From Chloroflexota bacterium (GTDB lineage Bacteria; Chloroflexota; Limnocylindria; Limnocylindrales; CSP1-4), in assembly GCA_021789355.1 (NCBI GenBank), contig JAJYJR010000012.1, forward strand, positions 1 through 16,729: a stretch of DNA of 16,729 nt, read 5' to 3'. Shown piece by piece: positions 9,774 through 16,729 of this stretch (the first letter of the stretch is position 1; each line of letters begins with the position of its first letter). The notes beneath the pieces were generated by a model that was given only the letters and a program-made list of their open reading frames with translations, was not told the origin of the DNA and did not search any database. A program made the translations under genes and the position numbers.

Positions 9774-10892
9774 CCTGCGTTCCACCACATCCGAGTGGCG
9801 CTTGACGCCCACGTTGTCGGCCGCCGCGAGACTGGCAACGAGACATACATCGTCAACCTTGCCGAAGCACTCGAGCGGCGTGGAGATGTGGATCCGACCG
9901 TTTATCTCGACGCCGGAACGGCTTGGCCCGGGCCGACAGCGCTCGACCGGCGCGACCTACACTGGCGGGCACCCCAAGTGCGCGTTCCACTCGAGCTTCC
10001 GCTTCGGGCGAAGCGTGATGGCGCGCAGTTGCTCCACGTGCAGTACGTTGCACCTCCGGTCGCCCGAATGCCGGTTGTGACGGCCATCCACGACGTGTCG
10101 TTCGAGGACGTCCCGAGCTTGTTCGCGCGCCGGACGGCGATGCGCCTGAAGCTCACCGTCCGCTCGTCGGCGCGTCGCTCGGCTGCCGTGATCACGATCT
10201 CGGAGTTCACGCGCTCCCGCATCAGTCACCATTACGGCATCGACCCGAAGCGGATTGTCGTCACGCCGCTGGGGGTCGGCGAGTTCTGGGGCCCGGTCAC
10301 CGCGGCCGATGGCGCACGACATCTCCCTTCGCTCGTGCCCCAGGGTCGATACGTGCTCGCGGTCGGGAACCTCCACCCGCGGAAGAACATCCCGCGCCTG
10401 ATCCGGGCCGTGGCGGTCGCCCGCGCCCGTGGTGCCGGCGACCTACACCTTGTGCTCGCGGGCCAGCGTGCCTGGCGGGCCACAGACGTTGATGCCGTCA
10501 TCGACGCAGCCCACGGTCACAGTTGGGTGCACGAGCTCGGTTACGTGAGTGCTGAGACGCTTCGTGCCCTCTACTCCACCGCACATGTCGTGGCTTACCC
10601 CTCGACGTACGAAGGCTTCGGCCTGCCCGTGCTGGAGGCCCTTGCGTGTGGTGCCGTCGTGGTCGCGGCAAACACAACGGCCATACCTGAGGTTGCTGGC
10701 GATGCGGCCGTTCTGGTCGACCCACTCTCGATCGAGGCGATTGCGGAGGGCGTGCTCAGGGCGTCGGCGGACGCAGCACTCAGGGCGCGACTCCGAGTTG
10801 CAGGCCCGGCTCGTGCCAAGGCGTTCACGTGGGAGCGATGTGCAGAGCGGACGGTCGAGGCGTACCGGCTCGCTCTGTCGCTCTCGACGTGA
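9768..10892 (+). CDS. Glycosyltransferase family 4
   Basis: A 374-residue GT-B glycosyltransferase, third member of the GT4 type in the window. The first strand and loop read RVALDAHVVGRRETGNETYIVNLAEAL across positions 9-35. VTAIHDVSFED (104-114) and VITISEFTRSRI (141-152) lie at the domain boundary, YVLAVGNLHPRKNIPRLI (195-212) begins the second domain, and EX7E is Glu282-Glu290 (YEGFGLPVLE), followed by AIPEVAGDAA (305-314). This is typical of mannosyl- and rhamnosyl-transferases of O-antigen loci. The donor is undetermined. The ATG at 9768 is preferred over a longer frame from 9519 that runs antisense through the neighbouring gene. GTG 9765 and GTG 9795 are alternatives. It diverges from the DUF1972 gene with only nine bases between them, and its TGA overlaps a GTG that opens a short downstream frame. 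Confidence 0.9.
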   Translation: MVPAFHHIRVALDAHVVGRRETGNETYIVNLAEALERRGDVDPTVYLDAGTAWPGPTALDRRDLHWRAPQVRVPLELPLRAKRDGAQLLHVQYVAPPVARMPVVTAIHDVSFEDVPSLFARRTAMRLKLTVRSSARRSAAVITISEFTRSRISHHYGIDPKRIVVTPLGVGEFWGPVTAADGARHLPSLVPQGRYVLAVGNLHPRKNIPRLIRAVAVARARGAGDLHLVLAGQRAWRATDVDAVIDAAHGHSWVHELGYVSAETLRALYSTAHVVAYPSTYEGFGLPVLEALACGAVVVAANTTAIPEVAGDAAVLVDPLSIEAIAEGVLRASADAALRARLRVAGPARAKAFTWERCAERTVEAYRLALSLST

Positions 10893-11176
10893 CGGCCGGG
10901 CCCTCGCCAGGTCGGGATCTCCGGGACGACGACAGCGACTGGCCGTCGATGGATCGGTCCGCGCTGGTGGCGCTGCTCAAGGGCTACGGTCTCCGAGAAG
11001 TGCGCGTCACCTACCGGATCTCGCCGCTCCGGCGGGTCGGGCGGACAGGGAGGTCTGAGCGCGACTTCCGGGCTGACTGGCGTCCGTGGGTACTATCCAC
11101 CAGACGTCCCGCGGTTCCCCAGCGTCGCGTGGCGCCGCCTTGGTCCGTGTCGTCGACGAGATCGAGCATTGTCTAG
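10889..11176 (+). pseudogene. Short frame, possible C-terminal remnant of a methyltransferase
   Basis: I do not recognise this as a complete gene. A GTG at 10889 overlaps the preceding stop codon in a GTGA arrangement, as at 4376, and opens a 95-residue frame. The first 65 or so codons have strongly GC-rich third positions, as real genes here do, after which the bias weakens. The stretch MDRSALVALLKGYGLREVRV (residues 21-40) looks like the helix and strand near the C-terminus of class I methyltransferases, where a residue pair such as GF or GL precedes the last strand. No SAM-binding motif is present. It may be a truncated gene, an eroded remnant that left its tail behind, or a genuine small gene coupled to the glycosyltransferase. 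It lies in the 340-base gap before the flippase. Confidence 0.35.
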
Positions 11177-11232
11177 GTTGAGTTTCCGGCGATCATGCTC
11201 GGCGCCAGTTTCTGCGCTGCGATGGTGCGCCG

Positions 11233-12759
11233 ATGACTGAGCCGACCATCAACAGCACTATGCCGGCCAAGAGCCGGCCGGACCGTTTGGGCCCTCCGCC
11301 GAAGCGGCATCGCGTCGCCTCAGTCCGCTACTACCTCCAGGCCGGCCAGGCGCCATTCCTCCTCGGAGCCGCCGTCGTCCTTCCTCGGGTGACAGGCCTC
11401 CTCACCGTCCCCATCTACACCCGTCTCCTCGGGCCCGAGGACTTCGGCCGGTATGAGCTTCTGACGTCCGTCATCGCCTTGCTATACACGACCTGCATCC
11501 TCGGTTTGGACTTCGCCATGTCGGTGCGGTACTTCATCCATGACGAGCCACAACGGCGCCGAGACGTGGCATCCGCGGTGCTTGCCGCCGCGGCGTCCTC
11601 GCTCGTCGCCACGAGCTTGCTCGGAGCCTCAGCGGGTCTACTCGGGCCGCTTGTTCTCCAATCGTCCAACGGGGGCCTCCCGTTCGCGATCGTGGTCGCG
11701 GCCGTTCCATTCAACGTGCTCGGAGGCGTCCTCGGAATGTACCTCCGCCTCCGATTCCGTGGACTGGCGTTCTTTGGCGCCATCGTCGGGGGTGCCGTGG
11801 CCGGCACCGCGACCGGGGTCATTCTCGTAGTCGCATGCCATTGGGGTCTCGTGGGCGCCACCGTCGGGCTAAGCGCCATGTACGTCATTACGTTCTTCCT
11901 GCTCGCATTCAACGTGCTTGGGCTGCTGGACCTCAGGGCCGCTACCAGAACAACGGCGCTTCGACTCATCCGACTCGGCGCCCCGTTAATCCCTGCGGGC
12001 GCAGCAAGCTGGGCCTTTGCCCTCGCGGATCGCTTCTTCGTGGCGGCTTTCGTTGGGCTCACCGAGCTCGGGCTGTACGCGGCCGCGGCTCGTCTCGCCA
12101 CCATCCTTGCGGTCGTGCAATTCGGCTTCTTCGCGGCCTGGGGTCCGATCGCACTTCGCTGGGGAACCTCCGTGGATCGGGACCGCCGCTACGCCGCCTC
12201 TCTGCGTCTGGTCGCCATCGCGGGTGGAGCGGCGGTCGCTGCAGTCAGCTGGCTGGCGAGGCCCCTCCTATGGCTCTTGGCCGGCCCGGCCTATGTGGGC
12301 GCTTCCGATGTTGTCTGGCTCCTCGCGTCAGGGGTGCTCTTCAGCGCCATGTTCTTCGTCGTGCAGATTGGGGCGAACCTAGCCCAGCGAGGCGACCGGA
12401 TAGCCTGGGCAACCATCATCGCGGCCACCGTCAACACCGCTGCGAACTTCGTCCTGATTCCGCCACTGGGGTACCTTGGGGCCGGCGCCGCCACCTTGGT
12501 AGCGTACGCGGTCGCCTACGTCATGATGTACCGGCTGAGCCAGAACGTCACGCCGATTGCCATGAGGTCCGGACGGGCGACCAGCTGGGCTGTCGGCTGG
12601 ACGGTGGTCGCAGCATCGTCTGTTGCCGCACCACAGAACGTCCGCGCACTGGCCACGATTGTGGTGGTGGCGGCTGCGCTGGTCGCCGGACTTGCCGTCG
12701 TCGCCAAGACCACGGCCGCTGTCGAGACGGCCTCCGCGGTGGCCGAGCGTGACGCGTGA
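11233..12759 (+). CDS. Wzx-type polysaccharide flippase (MOP superfamily)
   Basis: A 508-residue integral membrane protein that would flip lipid-linked repeat units across the cytoplasmic membrane. After a hydrophilic basic N-terminus (about 1-35) come some 12 to 14 hydrophobic segments. The first includes FLLGAAVVLPRVTGLLTVPIY and leads into the family signature YTRLLGPEDFGRYEL (61-75). Later hallmarks are repeated pairs of helices with short Arg-containing loops and a helix pair reading TIIAATVNTAANFVLIPPLGYLGAGAATL in the C-terminal half, which recurs in Wzx/PST transporters. No charged catalytic motif is expected. The ATG at 11233 lacks a Shine-Dalgarno sequence, and ATG 11260 is an alternative. 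It follows the GT4 gene on the same strand and ends facing the initiating sugar transferase. With the polymerase and the Wzz-kinase it completes the export machinery. Substrate specificity cannot be inferred. Confidence 0.9.
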   Translation: MTEPTINSTMPAKSRPDRLGPPPKRHRVASVRYYLQAGQAPFLLGAAVVLPRVTGLLTVPIYTRLLGPEDFGRYELLTSVIALLYTTCILGLDFAMSVRYFIHDEPQRRRDVASAVLAAAASSLVATSLLGASAGLLGPLVLQSSNGGLPFAIVVAAVPFNVLGGVLGMYLRLRFRGLAFFGAIVGGAVAGTATGVILVVACHWGLVGATVGLSAMYVITFFLLAFNVLGLLDLRAATRTTALRLIRLGAPLIPAGAASWAFALADRFFVAAFVGLTELGLYAAAARLATILAVVQFGFFAAWGPIALRWGTSVDRDRRYAASLRLVAIAGGAAVAAVSWLARPLLWLLAGPAYVGASDVVWLLASGVLFSAMFFVVQIGANLAQRGDRIAWATIIAATVNTAANFVLIPPLGYLGAGAATLVAYAVAYVMMYRLSQNVTPIAMRSGRATSWAVGWTVVAASSVAAPQNVRALATIVVVAAALVAGLAVVAKTTAAVETASAVAERDA

Positions 12760-12928
12760 ATGTGCGGTTGATGCACCCGACATGACGAGCATGCTCGGCC
12801 GGTGCGAGGTCGGCGCGGACGCCGCGCATGCGCGGACTCTAATCCGATGCGACGCTACGCCGCCCTGATCGGTGCGTCATCTCCACCGGGGAAACGTCAG
12901 TCAGGCGCCGCCCCCGGGCCAGGGCGCC
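12760..12928. repeat. Convergent intergenic region with two GCATGC-centred palindromes
   Basis: The 169 bases between the flippase and the sugar transferase contain two perfect palindromes: CGAGCATGCTCG (12786-12797) and CCGCGCATGCGCGG (12822-12835), with centres 37 bases apart. The first can be enclosed by GCACC (12773-12777) and GGTGC (12801-12805), giving a larger imperfect hairpin. An 8-base direct repeat GCGCGGAC occurs at 12813-12820 and 12830-12837. No T-runs follow. They may act as a bidirectional terminator or as protein-binding sites. Function is not established. Confidence 0.5.
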
Positions 12929-14344
12929 CTACCGCCCCGTTCCCGCCAGCACCGCCGGGACCGTACGTGCGAGGATCCGCAGGTCGAGCAACAGCGACCA
13001 GCCGTCGATGTAGGCGAGGTCGCGCTCGACCCAGGCGTCGAAGTCGGGGTCGTGACGGGCCTCGATCTGCCAGAGGCCCGTCATGCCGGGCTTCATCGAG
13101 AGGCGCCGCCGGTGCCAGCCGTCGTACTCGGCCACCTCGCGCGGCAGCGGCGGCCGCGGGCCGACGAGGCTCATCTCACCCCGCAGCACGTTCCAGAGCT
13201 GCGGCAGTTCGTCCAGACTGGCCCTCCGCAGGGTGCGCCCCAGCGGCGTCACCCGCGGGTCATCGGTCATCTTGAAGGCGTGCCCGTTGCGCTCGTTGTG
13301 GTCCAGCAGCTCCGACAGTCGCGCCTCCGCGTCGGGCACCATGGTGCGGAACTTCAGGAGCCGGAACGCTCGACCGTGCAACCCCACCCGCTCCTGCGCG
13401 AACAGGATCGGCCGGCCGTCGCGGGCCAGGATCGCCAGGGTCACGACGGCCATGAGCGGGCTGAGCACGACGAGCCCCACCAGCGCACCGACGATGTCGA
13501 CGGCGCGCTTGACCCCCAGCTCCACCAGGCGGTCGGGGCCGGCCACGATCGAGTAGACGGGAATCCCGTCGAGATCCTCCAGCAGGCCCCGGGTGAAGGT
13601 CCGGTCGGCCAGGCCCATGGGGATCCGCACGATCTTGCCCTCGTCCTCGGCCCGACGCATCAGCTCCACCACCTGCTCGTCCCACGTGCCGGCCGGGATG
13701 CAGATGGCCACCTCGTCGACCACGGTCTCGTGAAGGAGCGCGCTGAAGCGGTCCAGCGGCCCGAGCCACCGGCGGCCCGGCGGCAGGGCGGCGCCCGCGT
13801 CCGCGTCGTCGTCGAGGAAGCCCGCCACCTGCAGCCCCAGCCAGGGGTTGGCCTCCAGCCGGTCGGCGAACTCCTGGCCCCGCTGGCGGGCCCCCACGAT
13901 GACCACGTAGCGGGTGTTCCGGCCACCGGCGCGGAACCGGCGGACCAGCAGGCGGAGCACGGCCCGGTCCGCCATGGTGACCAGCGCCTGGGTCGGGAAG
14001 ACCACGAGCAGGAAGAGGCGGCTGACGTCGGGCAGCTTCGCGGCGAAGAGGAAGGCCAGGGTCCCCAGCGCCATCCAGGCCGTGGCGCGCACGATGTCGG
14101 CCGCCTCGCTCCAGACGGTCCAGCGGTAGCGGGGCCGGTAGAGGCCGTTGAGCGCCAGGATGCCCACCCAGACGGCGGCGTACAGGGCGAAGAGGAGGAT
14201 GGGCATCCGGACGGTGGATTCCCAGTAGGTCGCCCACCCGACGCCGAACCGGAGGCGCGAGACGATGGCGAAGAGGGACGCGGCGACGAGGATGTCGGAG
14301 ACGAGGAAGAGGGCCCGCAGCTCGGCGCCGTAGCGGCGGATCAT
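12929..14344 (-). CDS. Polyprenyl-phosphate glycosylphosphotransferase (initiating sugar transferase)
   Basis: A 471-residue WbaP/WcaJ-type enzyme that transfers a sugar-1-phosphate from a UDP-sugar to polyprenyl phosphate, starting repeat-unit synthesis at the membrane. Domain order: four N-terminal membrane helices (about 11-33, 47-67, 84-103, 108-128), a nucleotide-binding-like domain (145-270, starting RYVVIVGARQRGQEFADRL), and the bacterial sugar transferase domain (276-463). That domain opens with a membrane-associated helix VDIVGALVGLVVLSPLMAVV (282-301). Hallmarks include ILFAQERVGLHGRAFRLLKFRTM (313-335), DPRVTPLGRTLRRASLDELPQL (362-383) with the Asp378-Glu379 pair, and MSLVGPRPPL (391-400) with GMTGLWQI (420-427). 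The length is normal for the five-helix type. No Shine-Dalgarno sequence precedes ATG 14344. It is very GC-rich like the kinase at the left edge, suggesting both belong to the older backbone. Glucose or galactose as substrate cannot be told apart by eye. Confidence 0.93.
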   Translation of the reverse strand: MIRRYGAELRALFLVSDILVAASLFAIVSRLRFGVGWATYWESTVRMPILLFALYAAVWVGILALNGLYRPRYRWTVWSEAADIVRATAWMALGTLAFLFAAKLPDVSRLFLLVVFPTQALVTMADRAVLRLLVRRFRAGGRNTRYVVIVGARQRGQEFADRLEANPWLGLQVAGFLDDDADAGAALPPGRRWLGPLDRFSALLHETVVDEVAICIPAGTWDEQVVELMRRAEDEGKIVRIPMGLADRTFTRGLLEDLDGIPVYSIVAGPDRLVELGVKRAVDIVGALVGLVVLSPLMAVVTLAILARDGRPILFAQERVGLHGRAFRLLKFRTMVPDAEARLSELLDHNERNGHAFKMTDDPRVTPLGRTLRRASLDELPQLWNVLRGEMSLVGPRPPLPREVAEYDGWHRRRLSMKPGMTGLWQIEARHDPDFDAWVERDLAYIDGWSLLLDLRILARTVPAVLAGTGR

Positions 14345-14813
14345 GGGCGTGGGCGGGCGCAGGGGCAGGGGCGGGCGCGCGTGGTGCCGGGGCGCGGGCT
14401 GCGGGAGGCGCCCGCCCGCGACAGGGCGGAGGCGCGGTGAGCGTGGGCGTGCTGAGCCTGGGCGCCCCCTGAAGGCGCTGGGCCAGGTGGCAGGTCACCT
14501 CGCATGGCATCTCCCTCGCCGTCGGGCCACAGCCACCCTCTCGGCCCCACCGTCGGCTCGACCGGCATCTGGCCGATGATAGACGCTGAGGTCAAGCCGC
14601 GTCATACCAAGGAGCAACCGCGCGGGCGGGGCGGCGAAGGTGACGGCGCCCGGCGACATCCGACCGCAGGAGACCCTCGTGCGGCCGTCGTCATGGACCG
14701 CGCCGCTTCTCGCTCGTCCGTGCCCCATGCTTGGCGCGACTGGTAGGCTCGCGTCGTCAACTGGACCGTCGCCTTGTCGAGTCACGTTCCCGCTCCCGGA
14801 CCCGCCTGAGGCC
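14345..14813. other. Non-coding region upstream of the sugar transferase
   Basis: About 470 bases without a supported gene. Frames here are low-complexity shadows. On the - strand a TATCAT box near 14577-14582 could be a -10 for the sugar transferase, which would give a leader of about 220 bases, but there is no clear -35. On the + strand TAGGCT at 14744-14749 is a possible -10 about 65 bases before the short frame at 14814. The first 120 bases next to the sugar transferase are extremely G-rich on the + strand. Confidence 0.4.
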
Positions 14814-15074
14814 ATGCCCGATCCGATCACGCGCGATCCGAGCTCCACCGTGCCGGGTGTGCTCGTCGCATCCGGAGCAGCGGCGCGCACACACTCGAAG
14901 CGACTGGGCGCCGTCGAGGCACGCGTCCTCACCCCGGTCCGCAGGCGCGCGATCCGCGACGGCCTCACGCTGGTCGGGTTCCTGGGCGTCCTCTTCCCGT
15001 TCGGCGCGACAGTCGCGCAGGGCGGCGGGGCAGACACCGGGGCGTTCTGGGACATCCACAAGGCCCAATGGTGA
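14814..15074 (+). pseudogene. N-terminal fragment of a GT-C (GT87-like) membrane glycosyltransferase
   Basis: The frame from ATG 14814 encodes 86 residues and then stops at TGA 15072. Third positions are strongly GC-rich, as in real genes here. After a variable hydrophilic head comes RRRAIRDGLTLVGFLGVLFP (43-62), a positively charged turn leading into one membrane helix, then a loop GGADTGAFWDIHKAQW (71-86). A first helix followed by an acidic loop (Asp74, Asp80) is how polyprenol-phosphate-dependent GT-C enzymes such as GT87 begin, including the gene at 16347-15232. The remaining eight or more helices are absent. I checked the frames immediately downstream and none continues the family. This is most simply a truncated relic, though a small single-helix protein is possible. 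The ribosome binding site is poor. Confidence 0.45.
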
Positions 15075-15231
15075 ACGGAGCCCGGCGAGGCGCAGGCACC
15101 CCTGGAGAGCCACGTCGGAAAGGGCGGTCGCTTCTGCATGGGCAACAACTGCCAGGGCAGGTGGTACGGCAGCCATGCAGCAGGCGGAAGTGGCCGTCGC
15201 CGGGGTCTGGTCCTTTCGAGTCCTGATGCGC

Positions 15232-16347
15232 TCAGGCTGGATGCCGGGGTCGCCGCGTGGCCCCGGGCAGCATGGCGCGCAGTCCAGGCAAGGGCAAACA
15301 CGCGACCAGACCCGCGAGGCTCCAGGGTGCGAGCAGTGTCAGGTACAGCACCGCCAGGCTGCCCACGAATGCCAGGAGCCGCGTGGCCCGCGGCGCGAAC
15401 TCGAGCATCGGCTTCACCGCCAGCAACATGATCGACGCGGCGTAGATCATCGTGTACGGGGCGAGCAGCAAGCTCGAGAACAGTGCCGCGACCAATCCCC
15501 GAGCGGGGTGCCTGAGGATCGCCCATCCGGCTGCAGCCGCCACGGCGGCCCCGAGCACGAGGGCTGGCAGGCTGAACCCCTGAGCCCACAACGAGAAGTT
15601 CGCGCGCGAGAAGTCACCGGCGAGCGAGACATGACCGAACGACAACGTGGCGAGGAGCCACTCCCGGTACCGCTCCCAGCCTGTCACGAAGATCCCGGCT
15701 CCGGTCAAAGTGGCTGCGGTGACGAGCGAGGCAGCGAATGCGCGCCGCCGCCACACCAGCACCCACGCGAGCAGCGGTAGCAGCATGGGCTTCGGTGCGA
15801 GCGCGAGGGCAAACCCCAGGGGGATCCCCGTCCAGTAGTCGTCGTGGCGTCGGACAACCGGGTAGAGTGCGGCCGCGATCAGCAACGTGGTCTGGCCCAG
15901 GAGAAGTTCGTAGACAACCGGCCCGAACGTGACCGCCGCGACGGCCACGAGGAGACGATCGGTCCGAGCTTGGCCGCGTGTCTCGAGGAGGACACCGAGC
16001 AGCACGAGTCCGACAGAAACGAGTGCGATGGCGATAGCCGCACTGGCTGACGAGACCCACGTGAGCGGCCAGGCAACCACGGCGGTCAGCGGCGGGTACG
16101 GAGACTGCCAGCCCGGCTGCCCTGTCCCAAGGGCCAGGGCGGATTGGCGGATCGTGTCCGAGTCGGCCGCGAAGACCAGGGGCGCGTACACGACCAGACC
16201 GAGGAGGCCGATGATGGCGTTTCCTGAGGCGAGGTACACGAGGTAGCGGCGGTCGCTCCATCGACTGGAGGTCGCGAGGCGGCCAAGCGGCAGCGAGTTC
16301 GACAACAATCCCTGTGGATTCGTGCTGTCCCTCCGATCGTCCACCAT
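15232..16347 (-). CDS. GT87-family (DUF2029) polyprenyl-phosphate-sugar-dependent glycosyltransferase
   Basis: A 371-residue polytopic membrane protein with about nine or ten hydrophobic helices, resembling GT-C enzymes of family GT87 (PimE-like alpha-mannosyltransferases), which use polyprenyl-phosphate sugars on the outer face of the membrane. After helix 1 (about 37-59) an acidic loop ADSDTIRQSA (61-70; Asp62 and Asp64 are the candidate catalytic residues) is followed by WQSPYPPLTAVVAWPL (80-95), the usual Tyr/Pro-rich element. YELLLGQTTLLIAAAL (146-161) matches the GQ-containing helix typical of the family, and GFALALAPKPMLLPLLAWVL (178-197) follows. ATG 16347 is chosen because it follows AGGGAG at a seven-base spacing. 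An open extension to 16599 is unconserved. It diverges from the GtrA-like gene at 16485. The true sugar and acceptor are unknown. Confidence 0.8.
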   Translation of the reverse strand: MVDDRRDSTNPQGLLSNSLPLGRLATSSRWSDRRYLVYLASGNAIIGLLGLVVYAPLVFAADSDTIRQSALALGTGQPGWQSPYPPLTAVVAWPLTWVSSASAAIAIALVSVGLVLLGVLLETRGQARTDRLLVAVAAVTFGPVVYELLLGQTTLLIAAALYPVVRRHDDYWTGIPLGFALALAPKPMLLPLLAWVLVWRRRAFAASLVTAATLTGAGIFVTGWERYREWLLATLSFGHVSLAGDFSRANFSLWAQGFSLPALVLGAAVAAAAGWAILRHPARGLVAALFSSLLLAPYTMIYAASIMLLAVKPMLEFAPRATRLLAFVGSLAVLYLTLLAPWSLAGLVACLPLPGLRAMLPGATRRPRHPA

Positions 16348-16354
16348 ATCAGGG

Positions 16355-16360
16355 CTCCCT
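16355..16360 (-). promoter_or_regulatory. Ribosome binding site of the GT87-like gene
   Basis: On the - strand this reads AGGGAG, seven bases before ATG 16347, and decides the start against the longer open frame. Confidence 0.65.
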
Positions 16361-16469
16361 CGTCCCTGGCACCCGAGATCTTGCGCGAGACGGCCCCACC
16401 TTCCCCTCCCCCATAGTCCGGGCAAGGACAGGACCACGGGCAGCCTCGCGGGAGGCTTCCACGGTCCGG

Positions 16470-16475
16470 TACAGT
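16470..16475 (+). promoter_or_regulatory. Candidate -10 box before the GtrA-like gene
   Basis: TACAGT ends nine bases before ATG 16485 and no Shine-Dalgarno sequence is present, so a near-leaderless transcript is possible. No -35 element was recognised. Confidence 0.3.
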
Positions 16476-16484
16476 GACCGGGAA

Positions 16485-16729
16485 ATGGGCATGCGCAACC
16501 GTGGGGAGTCGTGGAGGGGTGCCTCCACGCTCCTTCCTCCGTCACGAGATCGGGGCCTGAAGGAGCGAGCCTGGAGCTGGCCGGGACGGTCGGGGCCACT
16601 CGCGTTCTATCGTGCGCGTCGCGAGCAGATCCTCTACCTCGTGTTCGGCGGCTGGAACACCCTCTTCGGGTACGGCGTCTGGGCGCTGCTGCAGTTCGGG
16701 CTCGGCGAGCGCCTCCCGTACCTCGCGAT
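16485..16729 (+). CDS. GtrA-family membrane protein (3' end beyond window)
   Basis: The frame beginning at ATG 16485 (or ATG 16491) is open to the end of the window and is incomplete. After a basic, proline-containing head of about 40 residues it reads RREQILYLVFGGWNTLFGYG and continues VWALLQFGLGERLPYLA. This is the first helix of GtrA-like proteins, which have four helices and are thought to flip polyprenyl-phosphate-linked sugars for cell-wall or O-antigen glycosylation. The GGxNTxxGY pattern is the family's most recognisable element. The head is longer than in most GtrA proteins, so the true start might be internal. It is divergent from the GT87-like gene 137 bases away, a sensible pairing of a polyprenyl-phosphate-sugar flippase with an enzyme that uses such donors. 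Confidence 0.75.
   Translation, partial: MGMRNRGESWRGASTLLPPSRDRGLKERAWSWPGRSGPLAFYRARREQILYLVFGGWNTLFGYGVWALLQFGLGERLPYLA

Noticed and set aside
11835..12752. A 305-codon + strand frame inside the flippase gene
   Set aside because: Arg/Gly-rich out-of-frame shadow. The flippase frame has the expected membrane helices.
12872..14440. A 522-codon open frame on the + strand opposite the initiating sugar transferase
   Set aside because: It is antisense to a clearly recognisable gene, rich in His/Gln/Asp/Gly with no domain, and is explained by the GC-rich third positions of the real gene.
13260..14510. A 416-codon - strand frame overlapping the sugar transferase in another frame
   Set aside because: Pro/Arg/Ala-rich shadow of the real frame with no recognisable motif.
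14495..15589. A 364-codon - strand frame across the gap between the sugar transferase and the GT87-like gene
   Set aside because: It overlaps the GT87-like gene out of frame and has low-complexity, unrecognisable content.

Overview
The window is a cell-surface polysaccharide locus of the Wzx/Wzy type from a high-GC bacterium. It holds a chain-length/tyrosine-kinase protein, an O-antigen polymerase-like protein, four GT-B glycosyltransferases, a SAM methyltransferase, a GDP-mannose to GDP-6-deoxyhexose pair (gmd-rmd), a Wzx-type flippase, an initiating polyprenyl-phosphate glycosylphosphotransferase, and at the right end a GT87-like membrane glycosyltransferase beside the start of a GtrA-like gene. 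The GC-rich backbone genes, frequent GTG starts, and several starts with a -10-like box but no ribosome binding site fit Actinomycetota or a high-GC Chloroflexota. The sequence alone does not decide between them.

Layout. Positions 1-1368 (+) are the C-terminal part of a Wzz-kinase fusion cut by the window edge. After about 360 bases without a gene come four + strand genes: polymerase (1730-3235), two overlapping GT4 genes (about 3198-4379 and 4376-5467), and a methyltransferase (5669-6544). Facing them on the - strand is a three-gene unit read from 9758 down to 6660: a DUF1972-type glycosyltransferase, gmd and rmd. Diverging from that unit, only nine bases away, a + strand GT4 gene (9768-10892) is followed by a short reading frame that may be a gene remnant (10889-11176) and the flippase (11233-12759). 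The initiating sugar transferase (14344-12929, -) converges on the flippase across 169 bases that contain two GCATGC-centred palindromes. About 470 bases of apparent non-coding DNA follow, then a short + strand frame resembling the first 86 residues of a GT-C glycosyltransferase (14814-15074), the - strand GT87-like gene (16347-15232), and the divergent GtrA-like gene that runs off the window (16485 onward).

How the parts fit. The sugar transferase would load the first sugar phosphate on undecaprenyl (or similar) phosphate. The four GT-B enzymes extend it, probably using GDP-D-rhamnose (or a related 6-deoxyhexose) supplied by Gmd and Rmd. The methyltransferase may cap or decorate sugars, the flippase exports the lipid-linked unit, the polymerase joins units, and the Wzz-kinase sets chain length. 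The GT87/GtrA pair suggests a separate activity using polyprenyl-phosphate sugars. Base composition is uneven. Single 60-base lines counted by hand give 53% GC inside the polymerase gene (2101-2160), against 73% in the kinase (841-900) and 75% in the sugar transferase (13801-13860). This suggests the polymerase region was acquired between older backbone genes. I saw no tRNA, rRNA, CRISPR array, transposase or phage gene, and no clearly novel system. The most unusual points are the very tight divergent promoter region near 9758-9768 and two apparent gene fragments.
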